A program made the position numbers and the translations under genes. Of a stretch of DNA of 64,000 bases, positions 27,652-36,236 are shown in pieces. Location: NCBI GenBank assembly GCA_942490945.1, contig CALNYZ010000018.1:1736001-1800000 (forward strand), written 5' to 3'. This DNA is from CALNYZ01 sp942490945. Its GTDB lineage: Bacteria; Pseudomonadota; Gammaproteobacteria; UBA6429; Thiohalophilaceae. The notes below the pieces were generated by a model that had not been told where the DNA came from, made no database searches, and saw only the letters and a list, made by a program, of their open reading frames with translations. Position 1 is the first letter of the stretch. Each line of letters begins with the position of its first letter.

Positions 27652-28218
27652 CTACTGGCTTGATTCTTTGATAATTCGTATGACATCCTGCTCAAGTTCG
27701 GTTGCCACTCTATTCGCCTGACTGTTTTTACTAACCTGACTGGGCCGAATAAACAGCACCCTGGTAAGACCTTCCTTTTGTATCATTGTGATATGCAATG
27801 GACATAGCGCCATCATGTCAGGATCATAATTACTAACCTGATTGGCATACCACCCATTACAAAAAACCATGCTGCGAATTTCTTGCAGCTTGTTTTTGTT
27901 GTAATCTTTTCCCCAACGCTTGGCAAAATGTGCCAGATTTCTTCCTATATTCGGTTCGAAAATAATAAAATAACCATTATTCTCCAACATGGTAAAAAGC
28001 CTTTTGTACACTTCTGCCAGTGGCTTACTAACTTTTTGCACAAACACCATTGGTTCTTCCGTCTTAACAACTGATGGATTACCCGGAACGGTCTGTCCGA
28101 AAACCTGTGTTTGTGAAGTGCCGGAAGTATTATTAGTTGTTTCTTCAGCCTGAAGTGGCAGGCTTGGCATGCCGAGCAAGAATAAGGCCATGTACGAGCT
28201 TGTAGCAATTTTTACCAT
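27652..28218 (-). CDS. Secreted DUF302 domain protein
   Basis: A 188-residue exported protein. A signal peptide (ALFLLGMPSLPLQA, cleavage near residue 24) is followed by a Thr/Ser-rich linker and a DUF302-like domain (about 60-175), with YKRLFTMLENNGYFIIFEPN and CNGWYANQVSNYDPDMMALCP matching the usual pattern of two conserved Cys regions. The function of DUF302 is not known. It follows tsaB by 3 bases on the same strand and converges on dapE. Confidence 0.75.
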   Translation of the reverse strand: MVKIATSSYMALFLLGMPSLPLQAEETTNNTSGTSQTQVFGQTVPGNPSVVKTEEPMVFVQKVSKPLAEVYKRLFTMLENNGYFIIFEPNIGRNLAHFAKRWGKDYNKNKLQEIRSMVFCNGWYANQVSNYDPDMMALCPLHITMIQKEGLTRVLFIRPSQVSKNSQANRVATELEQDVIRIIKESSQ

Positions 28219-28221
28219 TTT

Positions 28222-28902
28222 TTAACCTGTAACCTGATTTCTTATATATACAGGCTGCGCCTGCCCGGATAGTAGGACATCTTCATATGAATTTAGTTGC
28301 AGCGCCAATAACGCAAAATGTTTGGCATCTGCATACGCTATCACAGAATCATGAATATCAACTCGCATGGAATGTGCCAGGAGCTCATTCTTGTATTGAG
28401 TGGCGCCGTTTCCTGTCGCAACCCAATTTCTGGGTTCAGGTTCGATAACATTGTGTACCGAACCAACCTGTTCGTTGCTCATTCGACTAATCTTGCTGTC
28501 CATACACTGGTAAAATGCATAATAGATCTCATTTTTACGTGCATCCAGGGCGCAAAAAATATATTCATCATTACTGACAAGATACTGTTGATACGCAAGT
28601 GCATCAAGTGCTGAAACTGGCAAAACCCCGACGCCGCTTGCATAAGACAAGCCCTGTACGACACTGGCTGTGAGACGAACACCGGTAAATGAACCTGGAC
28701 CACGATTGAACACAAGCGCGTCCAAATCTGTTAATGCGATATGATTTTGCGTGAGCAACGTATCTACCATCGGCAGGAGTAATTGCGTTTGCTTGCGGGG
28801 AGCGAGCTCATGTAGTGAAGTAATTTTTTCATTGCAGATTAACGCAACAGAACAAGATTCATTTCCTGCATCGAGGGCAATAATGTTCAATACGGAATCC
28901 AT
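28222..28902 (-). CDS. tsaB: tRNA threonylcarbamoyladenosine biosynthesis protein TsaB
   Basis: Partner of TsaD in forming t6A37 on ANN-decoding tRNAs. An ASKHA-fold protein of 226 residues. IIALDAGNESCSVALI starts the fold, followed by RKQTQLLLPMVDTLL and FNRGPGSFTGVRL, the TsaB hallmark, with SALDALAYQ beyond. TsaB lacks the metal-binding site of TsaD, as expected here. Confidence 0.95.
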   Translation of the reverse strand: MDSVLNIIALDAGNESCSVALICNEKITSLHELAPRKQTQLLLPMVDTLLTQNHIALTDLDALVFNRGPGSFTGVRLTASVVQGLSYASGVGVLPVSALDALAYQQYLVSNDEYIFCALDARKNEIYYAFYQCMDSKISRMSNEQVGSVHNVIEPEPRNWVATGNGATQYKNELLAHSMRVDIHDSVIAYADAKHFALLALQLNSYEDVLLSGQAQPVYIRNQVTG

Positions 28903-28958
28903 GCCAGCATTTCAGCTAATTGAATTGTAATCATACAAACGAGCAGTGGAAAGAGAAT

Positions 28959-29480
28959 TTAGAATATATTTAACCGACGACTGAATTGCGGTTGGGATTT
29001 ATCGTTATTTTTATCGTTCAGGAGGTTGTGGTTATCATTCGCATCAAATGGAATATCGCTCATACCTACTGTGGCTGCGTCGTGCAGAGCAGAAATAGCT
29101 TCTGATGGAATTAACTCTAACATTGACCTCGAGAGCACATCAGTCTCGCTATAGCTTACAGAACTATCATCTGAATCAATAAAGTGGAATTCATTTTCAC
29201 CAATTCTCAATATGTCTTCATGTTCCAGTGCGTGAGTCTCGACTTTTCTGCTATTAATGTACGTCGAATTGGTGCTTTTTAAATCATAAAGCACGAAATC
29301 AAAGTCGTTCGTCATGGAAACTGAATTGGGGATAATTTCAATAACTGCATGATATTTACTTACGAATGAATCGCTAATACAAATATCATTTTCAATCGAA
29401 CGCCCGATACTGATAACCTGTTTATCAAGCGAAAATTTTACGCCAGGAACGCCATTTGCGTATTGAATCAGCACAGCCAT
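28959..29480 (-). CDS. FHA domain protein
   Basis: A 173-residue protein with a forkhead-associated phosphothreonine-binding domain at residues about 20-100: ISIGRSIENDICISD, SKYHAVIEI and STNSTYINSRKV contain the conserved GR, S..H and N residues. The rest is acidic, Ser/Asp-rich and probably disordered. A Ser/Thr kinase is encoded about 7 kb away, so the binding partner could be a substrate of that kinase (inference). A GGAG site precedes the ATG. Confidence 0.88.
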   Translation of the reverse strand: MAVLIQYANGVPGVKFSLDKQVISIGRSIENDICISDSFVSKYHAVIEIIPNSVSMTNDFDFVLYDLKSTNSTYINSRKVETHALEHEDILRIGENEFHFIDSDDSSVSYSETDVLSRSMLELIPSEAISALHDAATVGMSDIPFDANDNHNLLNDKNNDKSQPQFSRRLNIF

Positions 29481-29658
29481 GTTCTCACTCCGTTTATACT
29501 ATTATTTTATTATCTTAGAATTATCAGCCACTATTATATTGAAGCTTTATCAGGCTTTTGTGTCGTTAGTTTTAACATAAATTGATGAAAGTTTGAAATA
29601 AACTTTTTATCAGACAATATTACTATAATATTCAAGGTTTTATAATTATTAGTTAATG

Positions 29659-31593
29659 TTAATTATTATCCAGGTTCAGGCTTTCAAGAAACCGTATTGC
29701 ATCATTTTCATCGGTAATAATAGGCATTGCAGGCAAGGATGACAGGATGATTTTTCCATACGGTTTACTCAGCAGACGTGGATCACATACCATGATGACG
29801 CCTTTGTCGGATATGTCGCGTATAAGTCTGCCCACACCTTGCCGCAACATAATTATTGCCTGTGGTAGCTGTGAGACGCGAAAGGCATTGGCTCCTGATG
29901 CATTGAGTGCTGATATTCTTGCCTGTGTTAGCGGGTCTTGTGGCGAGGCAAATGGCAGCTTGTCGATAATAACACAGGACAAGGCAGCACCTTTTACATC
30001 TACACCCTCCCAAAAACTGCTCGTTCCGAGCAAAACGCCATGCCCATCCTCGCGGAACTTATTCAGTAGCTCATCACGTGGCGCTGAACCTTGCACATAA
30101 AGATTATAGTCAAGCTGTGATTCTAATTGAATTTTTGCCTGTTCCAATGCACGATAACTGGTAAATAAAAAGAAAGTTCGACCTTGCGCTGCCTTTATAA
30201 CGGGTATTGCCTTGATCAGAACTTTATTTAAATATTGAAATGTGTTCGGTTCTTCAGAAATTTTTGGTAAATATAATCTTGCATTATTTCGAAAATCAAA
30301 CGGACTTTCCAGCAAGCTGTCTTCGGTATCGCGTAACCCAAGCCGGTTTTTAAAATAACTAAACCGATGATTGACAGACAATGTAGCCGATGTAAATACC
30401 CATGCAGCGGATGTCGCACTCATTCGCTCATAAAATTCATCACCGATGTCAATTGGTGTTAAATGAATTGAAATGCTTTTTTTATGTGTTTCAAACCAAT
30501 GAATATATTCGTCATCTGCTTTTTGGGTCAAGGTTTCAAAACGGGACATATAATCACGACTTCGAGACAAACAGTTAGCCAATATTTTGCTTCGCTTTGC
30601 CAGTTCTTCCAGCTCGTCGCACAGCACTGGCAGCGAGTCATTAATAACATTTGTTATCTCGGACAAATCTTTATTGTCGACAACTTCAGTCCATGCACCA
30701 CGTTTCAGTTCGTTTCCGAATACGAGCCTGAATTTTTTTATATCCTCGAGCAGTTCATCGCATTGCTCAATCAGTGAGCCTGATTCATTTATTTCTTCCA
30801 GGTAGGCAGACTTTATATCCGTCAAAAGATCCAGCAGCTGGTTGCTGCTCATGCTTACGCCAAAGAAATTGCTCGCAATATCAGGTAGCTGGTGTGCTTC
30901 ATCAATAATATAGGCATCTGCAGTTGGCAGGAGTTCTGCGTAATCTGTATCACGCAAGGTCATGTCTGATAACAACAAATGATGATTAATAACGATCACA
31001 TCAGCAGTTTGCGCCTCGCGGCGTGCTTTATAAACAAAACAGCCATCATAATGTTCACAATCCTGACCGAGACAATTCTCGTTTGTTGATGTAACTTCGA
31101 ACCAGACCGGATCATCCTCCGGTATATTTATAAACTCTGCAGTTTCGCCTGATTTTGTCTGCCCGACCCATAAAGCAAGGTTTGCGATATTTTTTGCTGT
31201 CTGTGCTGAATGCAAATTTGACTGTGCCTGCTCAAGCCTGTGAAGACAAATATAATTTTTTCGGCCTTTTAATAAGGTTGCTTGCACGGGAATACGCAGT
31301 GTTTTTTGTACAACGGGCAAGTCCCGTTTAAAAAGTTGATCCTGCAGATTTTTCGTCCCGGTTGAAATTATTATTTTCTGTCCGGACAATATGGCCGGAA
31401 CCAGATAGGCGAACGTTTTACCAACACCCGTGCCCGCTTCAGCAAGTAATACTGTGTCATGTTGAATGCAATGGAAAACCGCATCCGCCATTTCTTGTTG
31501 TTGACTGCGCGGTTGAAATTTACTGACCGTCTTTTTGAACGGACCATTTTCGCTCAGCAGTTCTGCCGGTGATTCAAGTAATGAGGATGTCAC
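29659..31593 (-). CDS. YoaA/DinG-family ATP-dependent DNA helicase
   Basis: An XPD-like superfamily 2 helicase of 644 residues. Walker A AEAGTGVGKTFAYL, the DEAH box in YIIDEAHQLPD, and a C-terminal arginine finger in LRQGVGRLIRD are all present. Cysteines in the CLGQDCEHYDGC segment mark the iron-sulphur cluster of the family. The length (E. coli YoaA 636, DinG 716) and lack of a long C-terminal extension favour YoaA. Start is GTG with no clear Shine-Dalgarno sequence. Confidence 0.92.
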   Translation of the reverse strand: MTSSLLESPAELLSENGPFKKTVSKFQPRSQQQEMADAVFHCIQHDTVLLAEAGTGVGKTFAYLVPAILSGQKIIISTGTKNLQDQLFKRDLPVVQKTLRIPVQATLLKGRKNYICLHRLEQAQSNLHSAQTAKNIANLALWVGQTKSGETAEFINIPEDDPVWFEVTSTNENCLGQDCEHYDGCFVYKARREAQTADVIVINHHLLLSDMTLRDTDYAELLPTADAYIIDEAHQLPDIASNFFGVSMSSNQLLDLLTDIKSAYLEEINESGSLIEQCDELLEDIKKFRLVFGNELKRGAWTEVVDNKDLSEITNVINDSLPVLCDELEELAKRSKILANCLSRSRDYMSRFETLTQKADDEYIHWFETHKKSISIHLTPIDIGDEFYERMSATSAAWVFTSATLSVNHRFSYFKNRLGLRDTEDSLLESPFDFRNNARLYLPKISEEPNTFQYLNKVLIKAIPVIKAAQGRTFFLFTSYRALEQAKIQLESQLDYNLYVQGSAPRDELLNKFREDGHGVLLGTSSFWEGVDVKGAALSCVIIDKLPFASPQDPLTQARISALNASGANAFRVSQLPQAIIMLRQGVGRLIRDISDKGVIMVCDPRLLSKPYGKIILSSLPAMPIITDENDAIRFLESLNLDNN

Positions 31594-31602
31594 GACAGGT
31601 AT

Positions 31603-32073
31603 CTAATCGCCACCGATAATTTTTCTGGACATAAGCTGAGCGGCTTGTGCGCCTTTTAAATCACCCAGTTGATATTTTGCATGTGCCAGAATTCGCCAGT
31701 TGTCACTTTTTAATTTTTTATCTGACGTCAATTGATTGGATTTGAGTGCATAATTAATTGCTTCCCGGTATTTTGTCTGCTGAAGTGACAGCTTGCCAAG
31801 ATAATGCCAAAGTGTTGCGTTGCGCGGCTCAATTCGAATTGCACGTTCAATGTCGGCGCGCGCCTGGGGAATGTCACCGTTTCGTGATGCGTCTCTCGCT
31901 TTGGCAATCAAGGACATCACCGGTTTGCTTGTTTCAGTTGACGGAACAATGATGACTGACTCCGGCAAGTCAGGTTCTGTTGATAATTTATCCTGCACAC
32001 TACAACCGGAGATAACTATACTCAGGAAAAATAATTTTGTTATAAGTAAATAATTTATGCTGCGAAAACTCAT
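31603..32073 (-). CDS. TPR-repeat lipoprotein
   Basis: The ATG at 32071-32073 gives a 156-residue protein with signal peptide II: basic MSFRSINYLLITK, hydrophobic FFLSIVISG and the lipidated Cys24. Earlier ATGs exist (32079 and, overlapping the mrcB end, 32109). After a linker, two TPR-like helical repeats (about 70-135, with IEPRNATLWHYLGKLSLQQTKYREA) form the body. Probably a periplasmic or outer-membrane adaptor; the target is unknown. It follows mrcB on the same strand. Confidence 0.8.
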   Translation of the reverse strand: MSFRSINYLLITKLFFLSIVISGCSVQDKLSTEPDLPESVIIVPSTETSKPVMSLIAKARDASRNGDIPQARADIERAIRIEPRNATLWHYLGKLSLQQTKYREAINYALKSNQLTSDKKLKSDNWRILAHAKYQLGDLKGAQAAQLMSRKIIGGD

Positions 32074-32089
32074 GTGCATTCTATATAAC

Positions 32090-34411
32090 TCAGTTAGCTG
32101 GACAATCATCTAGTTTTGTCACGGTTACATTTGAATCTATCATCAATGATATGGCATTGCCGCATCCTGCAGGTACAGAACGGCCAGAGGCAAAATCAAG
32201 CCGGTATTCTACAATGCCCTCGTCTGCTTGCAAACTCAATGGTTCCGTTTTTATTTTTTTAAAAACATCGACCCATATTTTTAGTGCGCCCGATGAACCG
32301 GTCAATCCAATAGATCGGTTTTTATCCGCGCCCATCCAGACGACGCCGAGATGCCTGCCACTAAAGCCGGCAAACCAGCTATCACGAAGATCGTTTGTTG
32401 TTCCGGTTTTTCCTGCGGCATTTAAATCGGGTAATTGCCTTGCAATAAGTGACGCTGTACCGATTTTGGCGTTGGCTTGTAGTATAGAATTAATTTGCAT
32501 TACATTTGTTGCGTTTAACGTTTGTGTAACCTTTACCGGAAAACGACTCAAAACTGTACCATCGGCAGTCATTACTGCACGGATAGATTGCAATGGTGTT
32601 TGAAAACCGGTGGCAGCCAGTGTCTGGTACATTTTCGCTACTTCTATTGGTGTCAGCTCAAGCGACCCAAGCAATATTGATGGATAAGCTGGAATGTTCC
32701 GTTCGACGCCAAGTCGATTTAGCGTATCAGAAATCTTGTCAAAACCAACATCCAGACCAAGCCGTACCGTTGCCAGATTAAATGACTTTATTAATGAGTA
32801 ATAAAATGGCACTTCACCATGTTCTTTCAGATCATAATTGTCAGGTTGCCATATTGTTTTATCCTGTCCACGCAGACGGATGGTCTTGTCATCCAGCGTT
32901 GATAACAGATTATATTTACCACTTCGCAACGCAGCCAGGTAGATGCCTGGTTTAATCAGTGATCCAATCGGGCGTTTTGCGTCGATTGCCCGATTAAACC
33001 CGGCAAAGGTTGCATGTCGACCACCTGTCAAGGCAAGTATTTCACCTGTGCTGGTATCAGAAATGATTGCTGCTACCTGTAATGGATCAGTCTTGCTATC
33101 ATGACTTTTTAAAATTCTTAATTGTCGTTTCACTGACTCAACAAGTGAATGTTGTATCAACGGATCCATACTGCTGAATATTTTCAGGCCTTCCGATGTC
33201 AAATCCTGCAGACGATAATATTGCCGCAATTGTCGTTTTACCAGATTGATATAATCCGGGTTGGCAGTAACAAAACCGGGCTTGCCTTTCTGTATATTCA
33301 GTGGTTGTGCCGAAATTTTCTGAACATTTGCATGGCTGATAATATTCTGTTTTTCCAGCAACTTTAACACAAGATTACGTCGCTTCTTCAGACGCACTGA
33401 TTTTTTGTTCGGGTCATAATATGAAGGCCCACGAATCAATGCGACGAGGATTACAATTTCATCGAGCTCAAGCGAGTTTATCGGTTTGTCAAAATAATAC
33501 TGGCTCGCCAGTGCAAAACCATGAATGGCCCGTTGTCTGTCCTGGCCAAGATATATTTCATTTATATAGGATTCAAGAATTTCGTTTTTATCGTAATGTA
33601 TCTCCAGCAACACTGACATGATTGCTTCATTAAATTTTCGCCACAATGAACGCGTATTTGTCAGAAAATAGTTTTTCACTAATTGTTGCGTTATTGTACT
33701 GCCACCCTCAACTGCTGCTCGCGCCAATAAATTACGCCACGCTGCTCGCGCTATTGCCTTGAAATCAAGGCCATGATGTGAATAAAAGTTTTTATCTTCA
33801 ACTGCAACGATTGCCCGGGTTAATAATGTTGGTACTTGTTCCAGTTTTACCAGTACCCTGTCCTCATTGTGTGCAGGATAAATTCCTCCCAAAATCGCAG
33901 GTTCCATTCGGAATAAATCGATTTGTTTGTCAGTCGTCAGGCTGGTAATACTTTCAATCGACTCGGAATTGATCGTCAGCCTGATTGTTTCCGAGCCGGT
34001 TTCCACATCAGGAAAGCGAAATGGCCGGGTCACCAGCATAAATTCGTAGTCGGAATAGGTAAACGTAGCCTGTGTTTTGGGAATACCTTGTACTTGTTTA
34101 TAACCAAGCAACTTTAATTCACGTAAAAACTTGTCAGCGTTAATTGGCAGCCCTGAATATAATTCCAGTGGTCGTGCATATACAGTTGCAGGTATAGCCC
34201 AGCGTTTCCCTTCAAATTCGGAACGAATAATGTAATCGAGATAACCACAATAGACGAGAAAGATAGTCAGCAAAATACCAAACCAGGTTCGGTAAAGTTT
34301 AAACCACGGCTTTACTCGTTTGTTATGAGAACGGTGACGAGTGTGACGCTTCGTTATACTGCTTTGGTTTGTTCTTGTTTTACGTGATCGTCGTTTCGGC
34401 ATGGTGCGCAA
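32090..34411 (-). CDS. mrcB: Penicillin-binding protein 1B (bifunctional)
   Basis: Class A PBP that polymerises and cross-links peptidoglycan at the inner membrane. It has 773 residues: a strongly basic cytoplasmic tail (residues 1-36), one transmembrane helix (about 43-60), a UB2H-like region, then the GT51 domain with EDKNFYSHHGLD and EGGSTITQQLVKNYFL. The transpeptidase has the SxxK motif in RPIGSLIKPG, SxN in IKSFNLAT and KTG in AGKTGTTND. The ATG at 34409-34411 is used; another three codons in is possible. Confidence 0.96.
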   Translation of the reverse strand: MRTMPKRRSRKTRTNQSSITKRHTRHRSHNKRVKPWFKLYRTWFGILLTIFLVYCGYLDYIIRSEFEGKRWAIPATVYARPLELYSGLPINADKFLRELKLLGYKQVQGIPKTQATFTYSDYEFMLVTRPFRFPDVETGSETIRLTINSESIESITSLTTDKQIDLFRMEPAILGGIYPAHNEDRVLVKLEQVPTLLTRAIVAVEDKNFYSHHGLDFKAIARAAWRNLLARAAVEGGSTITQQLVKNYFLTNTRSLWRKFNEAIMSVLLEIHYDKNEILESYINEIYLGQDRQRAIHGFALASQYYFDKPINSLELDEIVILVALIRGPSYYDPNKKSVRLKKRRNLVLKLLEKQNIISHANVQKISAQPLNIQKGKPGFVTANPDYINLVKRQLRQYYRLQDLTSEGLKIFSSMDPLIQHSLVESVKRQLRILKSHDSKTDPLQVAAIISDTSTGEILALTGGRHATFAGFNRAIDAKRPIGSLIKPGIYLAALRSGKYNLLSTLDDKTIRLRGQDKTIWQPDNYDLKEHGEVPFYYSLIKSFNLATVRLGLDVGFDKISDTLNRLGVERNIPAYPSILLGSLELTPIEVAKMYQTLAATGFQTPLQSIRAVMTADGTVLSRFPVKVTQTLNATNVMQINSILQANAKIGTASLIARQLPDLNAAGKTGTTNDLRDSWFAGFSGRHLGVVWMGADKNRSIGLTGSSGALKIWVDVFKKIKTEPLSLQADEGIVEYRLDFASGRSVPAGCGNAISLMIDSNVTVTKLDDCPAN

Positions 34412-34485
34412 TTTGCTGTGTTACAGAACCCGCTATTATACGCAGATCGATACTTAAATACGTATGCCACAACACATTAAATTAC

Positions 34486-34932
34486 TTAAACAACCAGGTG
34501 AATTGGATCAGGATGTCTGGCCTGCATGGTTTCCATGCGCTGATGTGTATCGGAACGGTTCAGCGCCGTTGTACTCAGACTGCCTTGGCGATGTTTTGGC
34601 TCAGCTGCCGGGTCTGCCTGGGTATTGTAGGTTTGCTGTAACTTGTCACGCATCATGCGCGTACGTGCTTCTTGCTGTTTATGGATGGAACGCTCAGTAT
34701 CTTTCGGTGCTGACTTGATACGCTTGGCAAGCGCGGTTAATCCAGCCATGCCACGTGATGTATCTGTTGAATTGTCAGGTTTACGTGCAGGCGTACGGTC
34801 ATCTGCCGACTGCTGCGGCCTGACAGGTCCCTGATTGGACATTTTTTCACCGTCGTCACCGCGTTTATTTCCCTCACGACTCGGGGATACAGCGCGCGGC
34901 ATGACAGCTTGCGGAACAGCTAACAACTCCAT
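34486..34932 (-). CDS. hypothetical basic, low-complexity protein
   Basis: A 148-residue open frame upstream of mrcB on the same strand. The composition is dominated by Arg, Lys, Gln, Asp, Pro and Thr with few hydrophobic residues, and a predicted helical stretch around GMAGLTALAKRIKSAPKDTERSIHKQQEARTR is broken here only for length. No signal peptide or membrane helix. I do not recognise a family. Base composition resembles coding DNA of the region, but a spurious frame cannot be excluded. It could be an intrinsically disordered cytoplasmic protein. Confidence 0.45.
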   Translation of the reverse strand: MELLAVPQAVMPRAVSPSREGNKRGDDGEKMSNQGPVRPQQSADDRTPARKPDNSTDTSRGMAGLTALAKRIKSAPKDTERSIHKQQEARTRMMRDKLQQTYNTQADPAAEPKHRQGSLSTTALNRSDTHQRMETMQARHPDPIHLVV

Positions 34933-35133
34933 ACTGTTAATTTTAGATCACAACAGTTGGTTAATATATGTACATAACTAATATTTTCAGTTACTTGTAC
35001 TTGCACATATCCACAGAGTCATTGTGAAATAACTTTAATATATTTCTATTAGTATTTGTTTTTTATCAATATTTGTCTAATATGTATGGTTAATAGCTGT
35101 TGTCAGCTCAATAATGATCTAAGCTTTCTTAAT

Positions 35134-35610
35134 ATGAATAATATTTACGCAATAAAAACTTGGTTGATCTGGAGTTCATTGACGCTGGCGTTGCTGAGTG
35201 TAGCCGGCTGTAGTTCTTCGCCAAAATCGTCCTCGAGTGCTTCGACTGCCATGGCAGCTGTCGAGCATGCACGTGCCCAAATCGGCGTTAAATATCGTTA
35301 TGGTGGCGCATCACCTCGCTCCGGATTCGATTGCAGCGGACTGGTCTACTACAGCTATAAGCAGGCTGGCAAAAGATTGCCACGCTCCACGAATGGATTA
35401 TATGAGGCGAGCACAAAAGTGACCAAAAACTCGCTACGTCCCGGAGATCTGGTTTTTTTCCATATCAACCGGAATAAGATTTCGCACGTTGGCATATATC
35501 TTGGCCAGAATAAATTTGTCCATGCACCATCAAAAGGCAAACAGGTTGAAATAGCCTCACTCAGAAGCCGCTACTGGACCAAACACTTTACCCGAGGCGG
35601 TAGAATTTAG
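35134..35610 (+). CDS. NlpC/P60 family lipoprotein peptidase
   Basis: The ATG at 35134 gives 158 residues: a signal peptide with lipobox LLSVAGC (lipid Cys26), a Ser-rich linker and a C40 peptidase domain. The catalytic Cys lies in FDCSGLVYYSY, the His in ISHVGIYLG, and the third polar residue probably in KFVHAPSKG. It would cut peptide stems of peptidoglycan in the periplasm, like Spr/MepS and NlpC. Close to mrcB, but divergent from it. Confidence 0.92.
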   Translation: MNNIYAIKTWLIWSSLTLALLSVAGCSSSPKSSSSASTAMAAVEHARAQIGVKYRYGGASPRSGFDCSGLVYYSYKQAGKRLPRSTNGLYEASTKVTKNSLRPGDLVFFHINRNKISHVGIYLGQNKFVHAPSKGKQVEIASLRSRYWTKHFTRGGRI

Positions 35611-35710
35611 CACCCTGTTATAGTCGCCGAAGCGTCAGAGTAAATGTATACTATGCTGATGAAATCCCTATAAATTTGGTAAAAAATCAGGGACCAACAG
35701 GAACAGGGCC

Positions 35711-36172
35711 ATGTCCAACGTAAACTTGAAAATTCCAACCACGCTATACCCGGTTACACTGTGGGTTCATCCAGAAGGACGCGTCATCGGGTCATTGTTT
35801 TTACACAATGACAAGACAAAACAGGCCGAGGATGTCCTGAGCCTGGTTAATCAACCGGAGCAATTTCTGGTTTTCAAATGCGAAACACCGAATGAATTAC
35901 GTTTCTACAATCGTAGCTCAATTATACGCATGGAGTATGCCGAAGAATCCGGCGATTCTCCCAACGACAAAACCCTGGAATGTCAGTTACACATGATGGA
36001 TGGTTCGCTGATTACGGGCATCATCCGGGAATCCTTGCCTGCTGATCATTCACGTTTGTATGACTATTTAAACCTTGCCGAAAACCGCTTTGTAAAAATA
36101 CATACTGACAGTCAGGAAGTTATTCTGATAAATAAAGCATACATCAACCAGGTAACAATCCCTGATAATTAA
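35711..36172 (+). CDS. conserved hypothetical protein next to the kinase gene
   Basis: A 153-residue soluble protein with mixed strands and helices and no signal peptide. Segments such as EGRVIGSLFLHNDKTKQAEDVL and DGSLITGIIRESLPADHSRLYDYLN suggest a small beta-barrel-like domain, but I cannot assign a family with confidence. It lies 64 bases upstream of the HEAT-kinase gene in the same direction, so a linked role in the kinase/pilus module is possible. Confidence 0.75.
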   Translation: MSNVNLKIPTTLYPVTLWVHPEGRVIGSLFLHNDKTKQAEDVLSLVNQPEQFLVFKCETPNELRFYNRSSIIRMEYAEESGDSPNDKTLECQLHMMDGSLITGIIRESLPADHSRLYDYLNLAENRFVKIHTDSQEVILINKAYINQVTIPDN

Positions 36173-36236
36173 AACACAAATAACAAGGCATGGGTGTTAA
36201 CAAGCGTACCGGGTTTAATGGGGTGGATATTTTTAG

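Noticed and set aside
29588..29606. AAAGTTT-N5-AAACTTT inverted repeat after the helicase gene as a terminator
   Set aside because: The stem is almost only A/T and has no following T-tract on the minus strand; too weak to call.
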